In this document: one piece after another, positions 8,525 to 17,200 of the stretch
Position numbering within the stretch: position 1 is the first letter of the stretch
Layout: each line of letters begins with the position of its first letter
Origin: Alteromonas gracilis
GTDB lineage: Bacteria > Pseudomonadota > Gammaproteobacteria > Enterobacterales > Alteromonadaceae
DNA length: 64,000 nt
Direction: 5' to 3'
NCBI RefSeq assembly: GCF_002993325.1
Contig: NZ_PVNO01000024.1
Location: 287,486-351,485, forward strand
Translations under genes and position numbers: made by a program
The notes under the pieces: model-generated
What the model was told of the DNA's origin: nothing
Database searches by the model: none
The model's input: only the letters and a program-made list of their open reading frames with translations

Positions 8525-9922
8525 ATGAATTGGTTTAACATCGCAACAATTAAAACGGCCATAAGCATGACAATAGCGCTACTGGTGTGCTTTAGCGTTG
8601 AAATTGCATGGGCGAATAGCCAAGCGCCCAAAGATACTCCCTCTTCTAACATGCTAATCCACATTGAGAAAAGCACGGCTGACACGGTTGAGAAATGGGA
8701 AGTCACTTACACATTAACTACGCCAGCCAAAACGTTGGCTTTTGTTAGAAACCCAGATACATCAAGAACAACACGTTGGTTAGCGCAAGATAGCGATATT
8801 GAAATCGTTTTTGATGACGCCAAGCACCAGGAAGTTGTGCGCTCTAAGTCAGGTAAGTCTTTCTCTGCCGTGTCTTTTGCACTGACGCCTACATACAAAC
8901 ACTTGGGCAAAGATTACGCGCCATTTTCTCCTTTTTCTGACGGTGGAAATGCCTTTCATTCTGGGCGACTGTTTGCTTGTGCTAATACCTGTACTGAAGA
9001 AGATAATAAATGGCAGCTGACACTCAATATTCCCAGTGATGAACACATTGTGTTGAATGGCAAAGTAACGAAAAACAGCGTGTCGTGGACAGATAACAAT
9101 AATGGAAGGGTTGTGTATGTGGGTAAGCAAGAGCCAATTATTACCAATGATGTGGTTGCCCTAATTGACCCTGGACTTCCTGAAAGCATCAAAGTTTCGC
9201 TAGAAGAAGACATCCCCAACATGATGGCGTTTTTTTCCCATTCTCTTAATCCGCTTAAGGGTGAAAAGCCTATGCTACTTGCCTCTTACGCAAACATAGA
9301 TGATCACTCTAGACAAGGCGGCACACTACCTAACCAGATATTTATGCATTGGAACAGACAAGACTTAAATGAGCAGGCCGATAACAGCAGCTTTGTTAAC
9401 CAAACACTGTGGTTCTTTGCTCACGAAGTCGCACACCTATATCAGCCCGGCAATACCGAAGGTGTATCAGAAAACAAGGAGCAGTCTTGGCTGCACGAGG
9501 GCAACGCCGACTACTTTGCCGCAATCGCCATGAACTTCCTCTATGAAGACGCTAATAGCTACGTTGAAAGTCGAATAACCCGCGCTTTCGAGAGCTGTAC
9601 TGAAGGGCTGGCGCAGACTACGCTGGCTCAAGCTTACAAAAACGGGCACTTCAATCTTTATTATTCATGCGGGATGATAATGCACCGTGCCATCGATAGC
9701 GTGGTGCAGCAAAAAACGTTAGGTGAGGAGTCGCTGTTCACCGTATGGAAGCGACTTCAAAAAGCAGTGAATAGTGGCATGCCGCCTGGCACAGCGACGT
9801 TCTTAACCTTGTTAGAACCGTACAATGCACCTGAACTTATAAAAGCCATCAACAATGCAACAAGCGATGATGCTTTAAAAGCCATTCAAGGGATTGAGAC
9901 TTTGTACCAATTTCCTGAGTAG
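8525..9922 (+). CDS. Secreted gluzincin metallopeptidase, M1/M61-like
   Basis: The N-terminus has a signal peptide (hydrophobic stretch from about residue 12, likely cleaved after IAWA). The catalytic zinc motif is HEVAH at residues 300-304, with the third ligand Glu325 in WLHEGNADYFA, which mirrors the WLNEGFA of M1 aminopeptidases. The spacing is HExxH-x20-E rather than the usual x18, so this is a divergent member. The protein (465 residues) lacks a clear GAMEN motif, which argues against a canonical aminopeptidase N. Two Cys (about residues 151 and 155) may form a disulfide. It is monocistronic, with a possible CRP-type site just upstream. The substrate is unknown. Confidence 0.72.
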   Translation: MNWFNIATIKTAISMTIALLVCFSVEIAWANSQAPKDTPSSNMLIHIEKSTADTVEKWEVTYTLTTPAKTLAFVRNPDTSRTTRWLAQDSDIEIVFDDAKHQEVVRSKSGKSFSAVSFALTPTYKHLGKDYAPFSPFSDGGNAFHSGRLFACANTCTEEDNKWQLTLNIPSDEHIVLNGKVTKNSVSWTDNNNGRVVYVGKQEPIITNDVVALIDPGLPESIKVSLEEDIPNMMAFFSHSLNPLKGEKPMLLASYANIDDHSRQGGTLPNQIFMHWNRQDLNEQADNSSFVNQTLWFFAHEVAHLYQPGNTEGVSENKEQSWLHEGNADYFAAIAMNFLYEDANSYVESRITRAFESCTEGLAQTTLAQAYKNGHFNLYYSCGMIMHRAIDSVVQQKTLGEESLFTVWKRLQKAVNSGMPPGTATFLTLLEPYNAPELIKAINNATSDDALKAIQGIETLYQFPE

Positions 9923-9942
9923 GCTACTTAATGAAGTAGCCT
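9921..9942. terminator. Hairpin spanning two convergent stop codons
   Basis: AGGCTACTT (9921-9929) and AAGTAGCCT (9934-9942) form a perfect 9-bp stem with a 4-nt loop. It covers the stop of the peptidase gene and the stop of the DUF4019 remnant. T-runs are poor on both sides, so termination is likely but not certain. Confidence 0.4.
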
Positions 9943-10185
9943 ATTGCTTTATATTCGCCATCAACTTCCACCATAGAAAGGGTATCTACTTTCATTGTGG
10001 TTTTTGAATCAAAGTCAGTGGTGAAAGACAAAATCAGATAGTTTCCTTTAGGCAATCCCGGCAGTGAAGTTGACGCTTGTGCTAACGCGACTTCCCTCGA
10101 TTTGGCTGCTTCCAAAGGCTCCCTGACTCCATGCCTTAGCATTGCGAAGTTGTATAAGCTTTTGACTGTCTACTTTCATATCCAT
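9924..10185 (-). pseudogene. Broken XRE regulator/DUF4019 gene (internal deletion, frameshifted)
   Basis: Reading from an ATG at 10185, behind a perfect AGGAGG at 10195-10200, the frame gives MDMKVDSQKLIQLRNAKAWS, the start of an XRE-type helix-turn-helix, and then loses sense within a few codons. In another frame the rest (9924 to about 10142) ends in LPGLPKGNYLILSFTTDF and GEYKAIGYFIK, which is the C-terminal part of a DUF4019 domain. The two halves meet around 10122-10132, where GTCAG(G) fits both parents. The simplest reading is that a larger XRE-DUF4019 gene lost its middle by a frame-breaking deletion. The family assignments are from pattern recognition. Confidence 0.6.
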
Positions 10186-10200
10186 CTCGCGCTTCCTCCT

Positions 10201-10243
10201 GTTAGCTGCGCGTCACATACGTTAAAAACGTAACGCAGTTAAC
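10201..10243. promoter_or_regulatory. Nested palindrome upstream of the broken XRE gene
   Basis: The outer arms GTTAGCTGCG (10201-10210) and CGCAGTTAAC (10234-10243) match at 9 of 10 positions. The inner arms TACGTT (10218-10223) and AACGTA (10227-10232) are perfect. It abuts the ribosome-binding site of the pseudogene, a position suited to an autoregulatory operator. The rest of the gap up to rapA (10244-10518) shows nothing else I can name. Confidence 0.4.
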
Positions 10244-10518
10244 AGTAAGAAATATCCATGTTCAGTGATACGACAGTTTTACGCCAACCCTGTGACAAAG
10301 CAAGCCTGATGGGCACGTTAACGTTCTTATTCTTTTGCTACCAGCATTCTCGTTGTTAAGTAATGAAGGCCTAGTAGTGCTAATCGTCTTGTTGACGCGT
10401 AGGCATAGGTATTCGATTACGCTCCCACCTGCAACCGTAAATCAAATGAGCTAGTATTAATGACTTATCACAACGCAATGCGTACAATACCGCCCCCCGA
10501 AATATAGGTTGGTAATTT

Positions 10519-13362
10519 ATGAGTTCAGATAGTCAATTTTCAGTTGGTCAACGCTGGTTAAGTAATACAGAAATAGAACTGGGGTTAGGAGTCGTAATTG
10601 GTAGCGATTTCCGTTCGGTTGAAGTGCTATATCCAGCAACGGGCGAAGCGCGAAAATACACCAAGCAAGATGCGCCGCTAACACGACTGATATTTGAAAT
10701 TGGCGAAACGGTAAAAAGCCAAGACGGCTGGGAAATGACCATTACCGAAAAAGAAGAAAGTCAGGGGTTATTCGTTTATCACGGGCTTCGCGAAGACACC
10801 AAAGCGCAAGCACGTTTACCTGAGACGATGTTAGACAGCCACATTCGCTTAAACCAACCTGAAAAGCGTTTGTTCAGTCAGCAACTAGACAATCCAAAAT
10901 GGTTTGACTTGCGTGAGCGCGCGCTTGATCACCAATATGATTACCTTCGCTCTAGCACTATCGGCCTTGCCGGTGCACGTATCTCCTTAATTCCCCACCA
11001 GCTTCACATCGCCGCAGAAGTAGGCGGTAGACACGCGCCTCGTGTATTGCTTGCCGATGAAGTAGGCCTAGGTAAAACCATTGAAGCCGCACTGATCATT
11101 CATCAGCAGCTAAAGACCGGCCGTGCAAGTCGAGTACTCATATTGGTTCCTGACTCACTAGTGCATCAATGGTTAGTGGAAATGCTCCGTCGCGTAAATC
11201 TTCCTTTCGCTATTTATGATGAAGATCGCTGTGAAGCAATTGAAGAAAGTGAAGCTTCTGATGATGGCGAGGTCAATCCTTTTGAAAACGACCAGCTTGT
11301 GCTTTGTAGTATCGACTTCTTAAGCAAAAATAAAAAGCGTCAGCAGCAAATTCAAGCTGCAACTTGGGATTTAATGGTAGTTGATGAAGCCCACCACCTT
11401 GCTTGGTCCAGCGAAGCGCCATCTGAAGAGTATCAGTGTGTAGAAGCGCTTGCTAACCAGACACCTGGTGTGCTGTTACTGACTGCAACGCCTGATCAAC
11501 TTGGCCACGAAAGCCACTTTGCTCGCTTGCGATTATTAGACCCAGCGCGTTTTCACAGCTACGACGCTTTCTTAGAAGAAGAGTCAAAATACAGCCAGTT
11601 AGCCGACGCAGTAGCGCCTTTGCTCTCTGACGCCGAACCTAACGAAAAACAACGCAGTAAACTCAATGAATTCGCACCAGATGTAATGGCACATGCTGGC
11701 GATCTAAGCACATCAGAAAACCGTCATGCGCTGCTGCATCAACTGATCGATTGCCATGGTACAGGGCGGATGCTGTTCAGAAACCGCCGAGCCAATATTG
11801 AAGGGTTTCCGATACGTAAATTAAACGCCTATGAGCTTGCTTTACCCGACGTTTATTCAGACGCGGTTAGTGGCGGTGACCTAACCTATTCACTATACCC
11901 AGAACGCATGGCAAGCGTGGTGAACAGCTGGACTAAACTCGACCCTCGCGTTGAATGGCTGCTTGATTTCATGCAAAGCGTTAAGCCAGAAAAAATTCTG
12001 CTTATTTGCGCCAGCGCTCGCACGGCACAAGAACTTGGCGAGGTCATTCGTACCCAAACCGGTATTCGCCATAGCGTATTTCACGAAGGCATGAGCATTG
12101 TTGAACGCGATAAAGCGGCGCATTACTTCGCGGATGAAGAAGACGGTGCACAAATTTTATTATGTAGCGAGATTGGCAGTGAAGGCCGTAATTTCCAGTT
12201 TGCTCATCACTTGGTGTTATTTGATTTACCAATAACGCCAGATTTACTTGAACAGCGAATTGGTCGTCTTGATCGCATTGGCCAAACACAAACGGTACAA
12301 ATCCACGTGCCGTATTTAGCAAAAACCGCACAGCACGTATTACTAGACTGGTATCACGAAGGGCTTAATGCCTTTGAGAAGACCTGCCCTACCGGTTCTG
12401 GCGTATTTGATGATGTTAAACCTCTGCTTATTGGTGCGTGTTTACATCCTGACGATATAAGTGCGCGAGATGAGCTAGTGAACATGAGTATTACGCTAAA
12501 TAGTCAACTCGTCGCCCAGCTTGAAGCCGGACGGGACCGTCTTCTAGAGCTAAATGCGTCTGGCGAGGGACGTGTAGAGCAACTACTTGAGGACATTATT
12601 GCGTTAGATACAGAGCAAGATCTCTCCCGTTTTATGGGCCGTGTATTCGATGCTATTGGCGTACAGCAAGACGAGAAAGGTAACGACTGTTTTATTCTTA
12701 TGCCAACGGAGTCTATGGTAAGCCAGCTCCCAGGCTTAGATCCAGAAGGCATGACAGTCACCTACAAACGCCGCATTGCCACCACCCTAGAAAACGTTCA
12801 GTTTTTAAGCTGGGACCACCCGCTTGTTCATACTGCCATAGATGTCGTACTTACTGATGTACATGGAAAAAGCAGTATGGGCTTTATTGCAGAGCCGTCT
12901 CTGCCTAAAGGCGCCTACTGGATAGAAGCGTTATTCGTACTTCAGGCACAAGCCCCCAAAGCATTGCAGCTTGGTCGTTTCTTGCCACAAACGCCAGTAC
13001 GCGTATGTTTAGATGCGCAAGGAAACCCTTCAGATTTAAGCTTTGATGTTAAGCGTAAGATTGGTCGCAAAATCTCGGCGCAGCTTTTAAAAGCACTGCA
13101 ACAGCCCCTAGAATTAGCTATTGAGAAAGCGCGCAAGCTTGCCCATCAGCAGGCAAATCAAAAGCAACATGATGCGCTTAACAACATGCACAACACACTA
13201 AACGAAGAAATACAGCGATTGCGCGACCTTCAAAAACGTAATCCTGCTGTTCGTGACAGTGAAATTGAATTTATTGAAACGCAAATGAATGCGCTGGATA
13301 AAGTTATTCAAGAAGCAGATGTTGAGCTAGACGCGCTGCGCATAGTCGTTAATAACCCGTAA
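10519..13362 (+). CDS. rapA: RNA polymerase-associated ATPase RapA (Swi2/Snf2 family)
   Basis: RapA binds RNA polymerase and uses ATP hydrolysis to recycle it from post-termination complexes. The N-terminal Tudor-like region (FSVGQRWLSNTEIELGLGVV) is followed by the Swi2/Snf2 ATPase: ADEVGLGKTIEAALI for motif I, VVDEAHHL for the DEAH box, and in the second lobe SEGRNFQFAHHLVLFDLP and EQRIGRLDRIGQ. The C-terminal RapA-specific domain is present, with a coiled-coil near the end. At 947 residues it is close to the 968 of E. coli. It runs in the same direction as rluA, 53 bp upstream of it; rapA and rluA are also neighbours in enterobacteria. Confidence 0.96.
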   Translation: MSSDSQFSVGQRWLSNTEIELGLGVVIGSDFRSVEVLYPATGEARKYTKQDAPLTRLIFEIGETVKSQDGWEMTITEKEESQGLFVYHGLREDTKAQARLPETMLDSHIRLNQPEKRLFSQQLDNPKWFDLRERALDHQYDYLRSSTIGLAGARISLIPHQLHIAAEVGGRHAPRVLLADEVGLGKTIEAALIIHQQLKTGRASRVLILVPDSLVHQWLVEMLRRVNLPFAIYDEDRCEAIEESEASDDGEVNPFENDQLVLCSIDFLSKNKKRQQQIQAATWDLMVVDEAHHLAWSSEAPSEEYQCVEALANQTPGVLLLTATPDQLGHESHFARLRLLDPARFHSYDAFLEEESKYSQLADAVAPLLSDAEPNEKQRSKLNEFAPDVMAHAGDLSTSENRHALLHQLIDCHGTGRMLFRNRRANIEGFPIRKLNAYELALPDVYSDAVSGGDLTYSLYPERMASVVNSWTKLDPRVEWLLDFMQSVKPEKILLICASARTAQELGEVIRTQTGIRHSVFHEGMSIVERDKAAHYFADEEDGAQILLCSEIGSEGRNFQFAHHLVLFDLPITPDLLEQRIGRLDRIGQTQTVQIHVPYLAKTAQHVLLDWYHEGLNAFEKTCPTGSGVFDDVKPLLIGACLHPDDISARDELVNMSITLNSQLVAQLEAGRDRLLELNASGEGRVEQLLEDIIALDTEQDLSRFMGRVFDAIGVQQDEKGNDCFILMPTESMVSQLPGLDPEGMTVTYKRRIATTLENVQFLSWDHPLVHTAIDVVLTDVHGKSSMGFIAEPSLPKGAYWIEALFVLQAQAPKALQLGRFLPQTPVRVCLDAQGNPSDLSFDVKRKIGRKISAQLLKALQQPLELAIEKARKLAHQQANQKQHDALNNMHNTLNEEIQRLRDLQKRNPAVRDSEIEFIETQMNALDKVIQEADVELDALRIVVNNP

Positions 13363-13414
13363 TATAACGCGTGGCGCTGAACGCTTTAGTTGCACGTCAA
13401 GTAATGAGAAAATA

Positions 13415-14131
13415 ATGGCAAACCCGAGCTTTGTTTATAACCCACCTATGACGCCTTATCTTGATATTTTGTATCAGGATGAGGATATGGTGGTCATGCA
13501 TAAACCGAGTGGGCTTTTGAGCGTGCCGGGTAAAGCGTTAGAGCATCGCGATTCGCTTATTAGCCGAGTAAACCGTGTATACCCTACCGCAACTGTGGTC
13601 CACAGGCTGGACATGGCGACCTCGGGTATACTGGTATTGGCGCTTACTAAAGAGAGCCATCGTCACATTTCAAAGCAGTTCGAATTAAGGCAAACCAAAA
13701 AGCGCTATTTTGCTCGTGTTCACGGCCATATTGAAGCCGATACAGGTGACGTTGATCTGCCGCTTATTTGTGATTGGCCTAATAGGCCAAAGCAAATGGT
13801 TGACTTTGAGCGCGGCAAAAAAGCGATGACCCGTTTTGAGGTGGTAGAGCGAACTTTGGATGAAAATGGGCGCCCTTACTCTTTAGTGGCACTTTATCCT
13901 ATCACAGGGCGCTCACATCAATTACGAGTACATATGCTTGCCTTGGGGCATCCAATTTTGGGAGACAGGCTTTATGCTCACGACGAGGCACTTGCTATGG
14001 CGCCTCGTTTGCAGCTTCATGCTCAAAGCTTAAGTTTCTGTCACCCTACACAGGGCCAATGGCTTCATTTTCAAACACCAATTCCCTTTAGTCAGCATCG
14101 CCCCAGTTCGCTTTCAGTTGAAACACAATAG
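13415..14131 (+). CDS. rluA: Dual-specificity pseudouridine synthase RluA
   Basis: Makes pseudouridine at 23S rRNA position 746 and at tRNA position 32 in the E. coli enzyme. The catalytic motif HRLDMATSG has its Asp at residue 66, and the RluA signatures DLPLICDWPNRPKQ and ITGRSHQLRVHMLALGHPIL are conserved. Length (238) is slightly above E. coli (219) because of an N-terminal extension before LDILYQDEDMVV. There is no S4 domain, which separates it from RluC/RluD. It lies 52 bp after rapA and is probably co-transcribed. Confidence 0.95.
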   Translation: MANPSFVYNPPMTPYLDILYQDEDMVVMHKPSGLLSVPGKALEHRDSLISRVNRVYPTATVVHRLDMATSGILVLALTKESHRHISKQFELRQTKKRYFARVHGHIEADTGDVDLPLICDWPNRPKQMVDFERGKKAMTRFEVVERTLDENGRPYSLVALYPITGRSHQLRVHMLALGHPILGDRLYAHDEALAMAPRLQLHAQSLSFCHPTQGQWLHFQTPIPFSQHRPSSLSVETQ

Positions 14132-14296
14132 GCTCGTTGTTTGCGAAACACCAAACCGAAAACCTAGTTCATTATATTCGGCCCCCCCTTTAGTTTTCAT
14201 TTTATTTGCCGATAAAAACTAGAATTGTAATATCTCGTTGTTTCACAGTATCGAAGATATCATCGTTGAGAGAATGAAAAGGCATAGCACGCTTAT

Positions 14297-15178
14297 ATGA
14301 ACAGGAAATCCATCACCTTCTATTTTTTTGTCATGGTGTCTATGTTCCCTGTGATAGCTTACGGCGACTTTTTCAATGATGTGAGCAATGCTTATCTTCC
14401 AGGGGAAGTTAAATCAATAATGGTCGGTGAGGCAGAGGCCCCCATTATTGAGGTAGAGGCAAAAACCCCTTTATCTCTTGGTACTGCGATTATCTTTACC
14501 GAGCCTTTTCCCTCAAGCCTTACACTCGCAGAGGGCAACAGCCTTGCCGACTTGCTCGCTGAAAAAGGATGGCACGTAGTAATTAGCCCCGTAAACTTGC
14601 CTTTAGCCCCTAAGCCTTCAGCAGATGAGGCAGCCGCTAGCACTCCAGAAGATGATGCAGCACAAAACAATCAAGCTGACGAAGCAATACACCCAAGAAG
14701 TAATCAACTTACTCAATACCTTAATTTCGAAACAGCTACGTCTGCATTAATCTTGCAGGTCAACGCATTGAATAATTATTTACAGAACCGCTCTGGCTAT
14801 CGCATGGTGATTGCGCAAGGCATGCTTGCCGCGACCTATTTCTCGGCGGCAGAGCTACAACCTAATTTACATCCTGACACCTTCATCGCAATCTCACCTT
14901 TTTGGCCTGAAGATACGACGAATAATCTGCTGGTTGATACCATGGCAAAAGCGGAATATCCGGTTTTAGATTTATCACTCAGCGCGTTTAACGATTGGGA
15001 AGCAAGTACAACATTAAAAAGGAAAATAAGAGCAAAAAATGAACTTAAAATACACTACAGGCAGATAACGATCCCCAGCAGCTTTTTAGCCTTTAGTATA
15101 AAGGAAACTCAAAAAAACCCGCAAATTCAGATAATTGCAAATAATATCATTGGTTGGACACGTCATTTAGGCTGGTAA
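14297..15178 (+). CDS. DUF3530 family exported protein
   Basis: A 293-residue protein with an N-terminal signal peptide (FYFFVMVSMFPVIAYG). The body fits the DUF3530 family, an alpha/beta-hydrolase-like group of unknown function: TPLSLGTAIIFTEPFPSSLT near the start, a nucleophile-elbow-like region VIAQGMLAAT in the middle, and HPDTFIAISPFWP. The usual GxSxG is not obvious (AQGMLA), so hydrolase activity is doubtful. A low-complexity Ala/Asp/Pro linker (about residues 98-135) divides the protein. It stands alone downstream of rluA. Confidence 0.65.
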   Translation: MNRKSITFYFFVMVSMFPVIAYGDFFNDVSNAYLPGEVKSIMVGEAEAPIIEVEAKTPLSLGTAIIFTEPFPSSLTLAEGNSLADLLAEKGWHVVISPVNLPLAPKPSADEAAASTPEDDAAQNNQADEAIHPRSNQLTQYLNFETATSALILQVNALNNYLQNRSGYRMVIAQGMLAATYFSAAELQPNLHPDTFIAISPFWPEDTTNNLLVDTMAKAEYPVLDLSLSAFNDWEASTTLKRKIRAKNELKIHYRQITIPSSFLAFSIKETQKNPQIQIIANNIIGWTRHLGW

Positions 15179-15320
15179 TTCTCTCGTCTTAAGCCTAGTC
15201 TAAATATTCACCCAAAACAGACACCTAGGTTAATAAGACAAATTATCAATTAGCTTAGCGAGTGAAAATTGCGAATTGGACTATACTTTAATTTAGTAAA
15301 CAAAGGCGGTTGAGTTACTT

Positions 15321-15644
15321 GTGAATGTTCAGGAATTTGTAGATAACAAAGCGAAACAGCTATGTTTCTATTTGAGAGCATTTTGGCAAGATGAGCTTCC
15401 TATTGAGGAGTTGGAGCTATTTTTTTGGGATAGCATGGAGGAATGGGGTCAAATTGAATTTACGTTAACCCAGCCCTACACTCAAAAGGAACGCGTTTTT
15501 TGGCATTTACTGCATCAAGTACATTATTGGAATGAAGATAAGCTTAGACAAGATCGTTTTCTTGTTGACGAGCTTACAAACTGCGTCAATTTCTTGGAAG
15601 GTTTAGGGCACTGTCCACTCGACTGTGTGGGTGTTCGTCCTTAA
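15321..15644 (+). CDS. Small conserved-looking protein of unknown function
   Basis: I do not recognise this 107-residue protein. It begins at a GTG (15321) after a weak purine stretch, is rich in Trp, Phe and acidic residues (LELFFWDSMEEWGQIEFTLT), and has two Cys near the C-terminus (GHCPLDCVGV). It has no signal peptide and no membrane segment, so it should be cytoplasmic. Codon use looks like its neighbours. It lies between the DUF3530 gene and the AmpG-like permease, on the same strand. Confidence 0.6.
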   Translation: MNVQEFVDNKAKQLCFYLRAFWQDELPIEELELFFWDSMEEWGQIEFTLTQPYTQKERVFWHLLHQVHYWNEDKLRQDRFLVDELTNCVNFLEGLGHCPLDCVGVRP

Positions 15645-15760
15645 CACCGTTCCCGTTGTGGTTTTTCTCAAACCCACAAGATACGTTGCTCTCTACTCAT
15701 ATACCGCTCCCTTTAGCCTGCTATTGCTAGGTGTTATTAGCCAAGTATTGTTGCTAAACA

Positions 15761-17113
15761 ATGTGGTTCATGGCTCAATACGCTTTTGAGTTACTTCCCA
15801 GGGCTGAAGTTTTGCTAACCGCTTTAAAGACTTTCAATGACAAGCGCTATCTGAGTATTTTTCTGTTTGGTATTTCCAGTGGCTTTCCATGGATAATGAT
15901 TGGCTCAGTACTTTCAGCCTGGTTAAAAGATGAGGGGCTCTCTCGTTCCGCCATAGGACTCTTTGGAATTATTTTTGCCACTTACTCCTTTAATTTCTTA
16001 TGGTCTCCCCTGGTCGACAAGGTTAAGCCGCCTTTTTTAGGTCAACGCAAAGGCTGGATTTTCGCGATGCAGTTATGCATTGTGCTTTTGTGCCTCGGTA
16101 TGTCTCAACTAACTGCAACTTACGATTTGTACTATGTCGCGTTTGTAGGCTTACTGATCGCTATTGCGTCTGCTACGCAAGACATCGCCATTGACGGCTT
16201 CCGTATCGATTGCATAGATAAAGACGACAAGGATGGATTGTCTGCAGCGTCTTCGATGGCAACGGCTGGGTGGTGGACTGGCTATGGCGGGCTTGGCGCA
16301 ATTCCATTTTTTCTCGCCGATTTAACCGCCTGGTCTTGGCCTGACATTTACCTGCTGTTAGCGGCAATTATGGCGTTATTAATGTGTGCAACCCTAATAG
16401 CCAATGAACCTCTCATTGACAGGGAAGCCTTGCTTCAAAAAATCACTCACAAGACGAATAGCTCTCCCGTTGTTTACTGGGTTAGAACTACACTTGTCAC
16501 ACCGTTTTCGGAATTTTTTAGTCGTAATGGCGTTAAGCTCGCAGCATCTTTTTTACTTTTTATTTTTCTATTCAAAATCGGCGAGGCCTTTCTTGGTCGA
16601 ATGAGTATCGTTTTTTATAAAGAAATTGGCTTCTCTAACAGCGATATCGCGACATATTCAAAACTGCTCAACTGGTGGGTAACGATTATTTTTTCTCTAT
16701 TAGGTGGCCTTGTTAATATTCGCTATGGCATATATCGGGGGCTTATGACTGCCGGTGTGGCAATGGCCGCGTCAAACCTTCTCTTTGCGCTTATTGCGCA
16801 AACAGGTCCTTCTACTTCTCTACTAGCGGTAACTGTAATCGTTGACGGCTTTACGGGCGCATGGAGCACCGTGGCGATGGTCGCCTTTATATCGCTGTTA
16901 TGTAACCGGGCCTTTAGCGCTACACAATATGCACTAATGGCATCGCTGAGCGTTGCAGGGCGAACGTTGGTTGCCTCTAGCAGTGGTGTAGTCGTAGACA
17001 GTTTGCACGGTGACTGGAGCTTATTTTTTATTCTAACTGCCGCAATGGTAATTCCAAGCCTCTGCTTCTTATATGCTATTCGCCACCATATCAACCGGGT
17101 TGAAAGAGGGTAA
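15761..17113 (+). CDS. AmpG-like muropeptide permease (MFS family)
   Basis: A polytopic inner-membrane protein of 450 residues with about 12 hydrophobic segments. The first half carries AmpG-family features: FLFGISSGFPWIMIGSVLSAWLK, FLWSPLVDK, and SATQDIAIDGFRID. AmpG proteins import GlcNAc-anhydromuropeptides for cell-wall recycling and feed beta-lactamase induction. No ampC or ampR is nearby, so the substrate is by family only. The start could also be the ATG at 15770; neither has a clear ribosome-binding site. A sensor kinase follows 87 bp downstream. Confidence 0.8.
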   Translation: MWFMAQYAFELLPRAEVLLTALKTFNDKRYLSIFLFGISSGFPWIMIGSVLSAWLKDEGLSRSAIGLFGIIFATYSFNFLWSPLVDKVKPPFLGQRKGWIFAMQLCIVLLCLGMSQLTATYDLYYVAFVGLLIAIASATQDIAIDGFRIDCIDKDDKDGLSAASSMATAGWWTGYGGLGAIPFFLADLTAWSWPDIYLLLAAIMALLMCATLIANEPLIDREALLQKITHKTNSSPVVYWVRTTLVTPFSEFFSRNGVKLAASFLLFIFLFKIGEAFLGRMSIVFYKEIGFSNSDIATYSKLLNWWVTIIFSLLGGLVNIRYGIYRGLMTAGVAMAASNLLFALIAQTGPSTSLLAVTVIVDGFTGAWSTVAMVAFISLLCNRAFSATQYALMASLSVAGRTLVASSSGVVVDSLHGDWSLFFILTAAMVIPSLCFLYAIRHHINRVERG

Positions 17114-17200
17114 TTTAATCTTAATGCCTTGCAAGTTCCCAAGTGTTATCTACATTTAAACTAAGGGTGTAGTTTTAAAACTAGCTACCAAGGAAGAATA

